Shown: piece after piece, positions 63,807 through 64,000 of the stretch | Layout of the letters: every line of letters starts with the position of its first letter | Position numbering within the stretch: position 1 is the first letter of the stretch | Assembly: GCF_028464145.1 (NCBI RefSeq) | Contig: NZ_JAQPCG010000007.1 | Span: 310,001-374,000, forward strand | DNA length: 64,000 nucleotides | Reading direction: 5' to 3' | Source of the DNA: Maribacter sp. PR1 | GTDB taxonomy: Bacteria > Bacteroidota > Bacteroidia > Flavobacteriales > Flavobacteriaceae | The notes under the pieces: generated by a model | What the model was told of the DNA's origin: nothing | The model's database searches: none | Seen by the model: only the letters and a program-made list of their open reading frames with translations | Made by a program: the position numbers and the translations under genes

Positions 63807-63859
63807 TGAAATCATTTTAAATAAGTCATTTCATATCAGAAGAGCTTGATTTTAGCCCA

Positions 63860-64000
63860 TCAAGGAGTATAAATATTCTCCACCTCATATGTCGTCAAGC
63901 GGTAAAGCTTAGAGAAATCGATGTGCTTGTCCACCGTGTTCGGAAGATGCCTAACTTCTGGCTTATCCGCCGCTTGCTCACACCCCAGGTGTAGAATTTG
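63860..64000 (-). CDS. Possible C-terminal end of a gene running off the right edge
   Basis: The minus strand is open from the window edge to a TGA at 63860-63862, giving at least 46 residues (…HLPNTVDKHIDFSKLYRLTT and ENIYTP at the end). The composition is protein-like and more GC-rich than the noncoding DNA to its left. A second frame is open for 33 codons, so the call is tentative. No family recognised. Confidence 0.35.
   Translation of the reverse strand, partial: QILHLGCEQAADKPEVRHLPNTVDKHIDFSKLYRLTTYEVENIYTP

Noticed and set aside
1..64000. CRISPR array, insertion sequences, prophage
   Set aside because: No regularly spaced repeats, transposase or phage structural genes were seen on either strand.

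Overview
The window is a stretch of chromosome from a marine-type Flavobacteriaceae (Bacteroidota). The evidence is AT-rich DNA, TAnnTTTG promoter elements with weak or absent Shine-Dalgarno sites, a six-subunit Na+-translocating NADH:quinone reductase (Nqr) with linked ApbE, type IX secretion parts (PorT, Plug-like protein), a short RpoD lacking region 1.1, an AccD without zinc-ribbon cysteines, many lipoproteins, and a YpdA-type bacillithiol disulfide reductase. I cannot name the genus.

Layout. 1-3 kb: a 5'-truncated VanY-like peptidase, an M48 peptidase pseudogene with at least three frameshifts, a 55-aa membrane miniprotein and two paralogous exported ankyrin proteins. 3-6.5 kb: gpmI, map and a methyltransferase. 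6.5-14 kb (minus strand): nqrABCDEF, then a small Nqr-linked protein and apbE. 14-19 kb: Plug-like protein, DUF3667 protein, apaG, pruA and an exported DinB-fold protein. 19.3-21.5 kb: a decayed tandem duplication in which a truncated rsmG copy is fused to a truncated dinB copy, lying between the intact parents. 21.6-27 kb: fatty acid desaturase, aspartate-type aminotransferase and the TrkAH potassium uptake system. 27-38 kb: ubiE/menG, porT, an rRNA/tRNA methyltransferase, an Omp85-family protein, fbaA, accD, rpsO, pnp and rpoD, an ordinary housekeeping block. 38-49 kb: lipoprotein pullulanase, VF530-type protein, trmL, a propeller-cytochrome c lipoprotein, a sortilin-like BNR protein, rpe, a CBS protein and ypdA. 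49-55.3 kb (minus): an RND tripartite efflux operon led by a GbsR-type regulator with a good palindromic operator.

55.4-63.8 kb looks like an accessory island. It is bounded by two imperfect 44-bp direct repeats (39 of 44 identical) that resemble the 3' end of a tRNA gene, each followed on the minus strand by a terminator hairpin. A third hairpin-plus-tRNA-end module of different sequence lies just inside the right end. The cargo is an AraC regulator divergent from a plus-strand series: outer-membrane-like protein, hexapeptide acetyltransferase, cupin lipoprotein, cyclophilin-like protein, alpha/beta hydrolase, and a two-subunit molybdenum hydroxylase (2Fe-2S subunit plus a large subunit with a Tat signal that also carries a lipobox). 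No integrase is visible. The substrate of this set is unknown and it is the best candidate for an undescribed system in the window.

What was done: all calls come from reading the translations and the nucleotide sequence by eye. No database search, folding program or alignment program was run.
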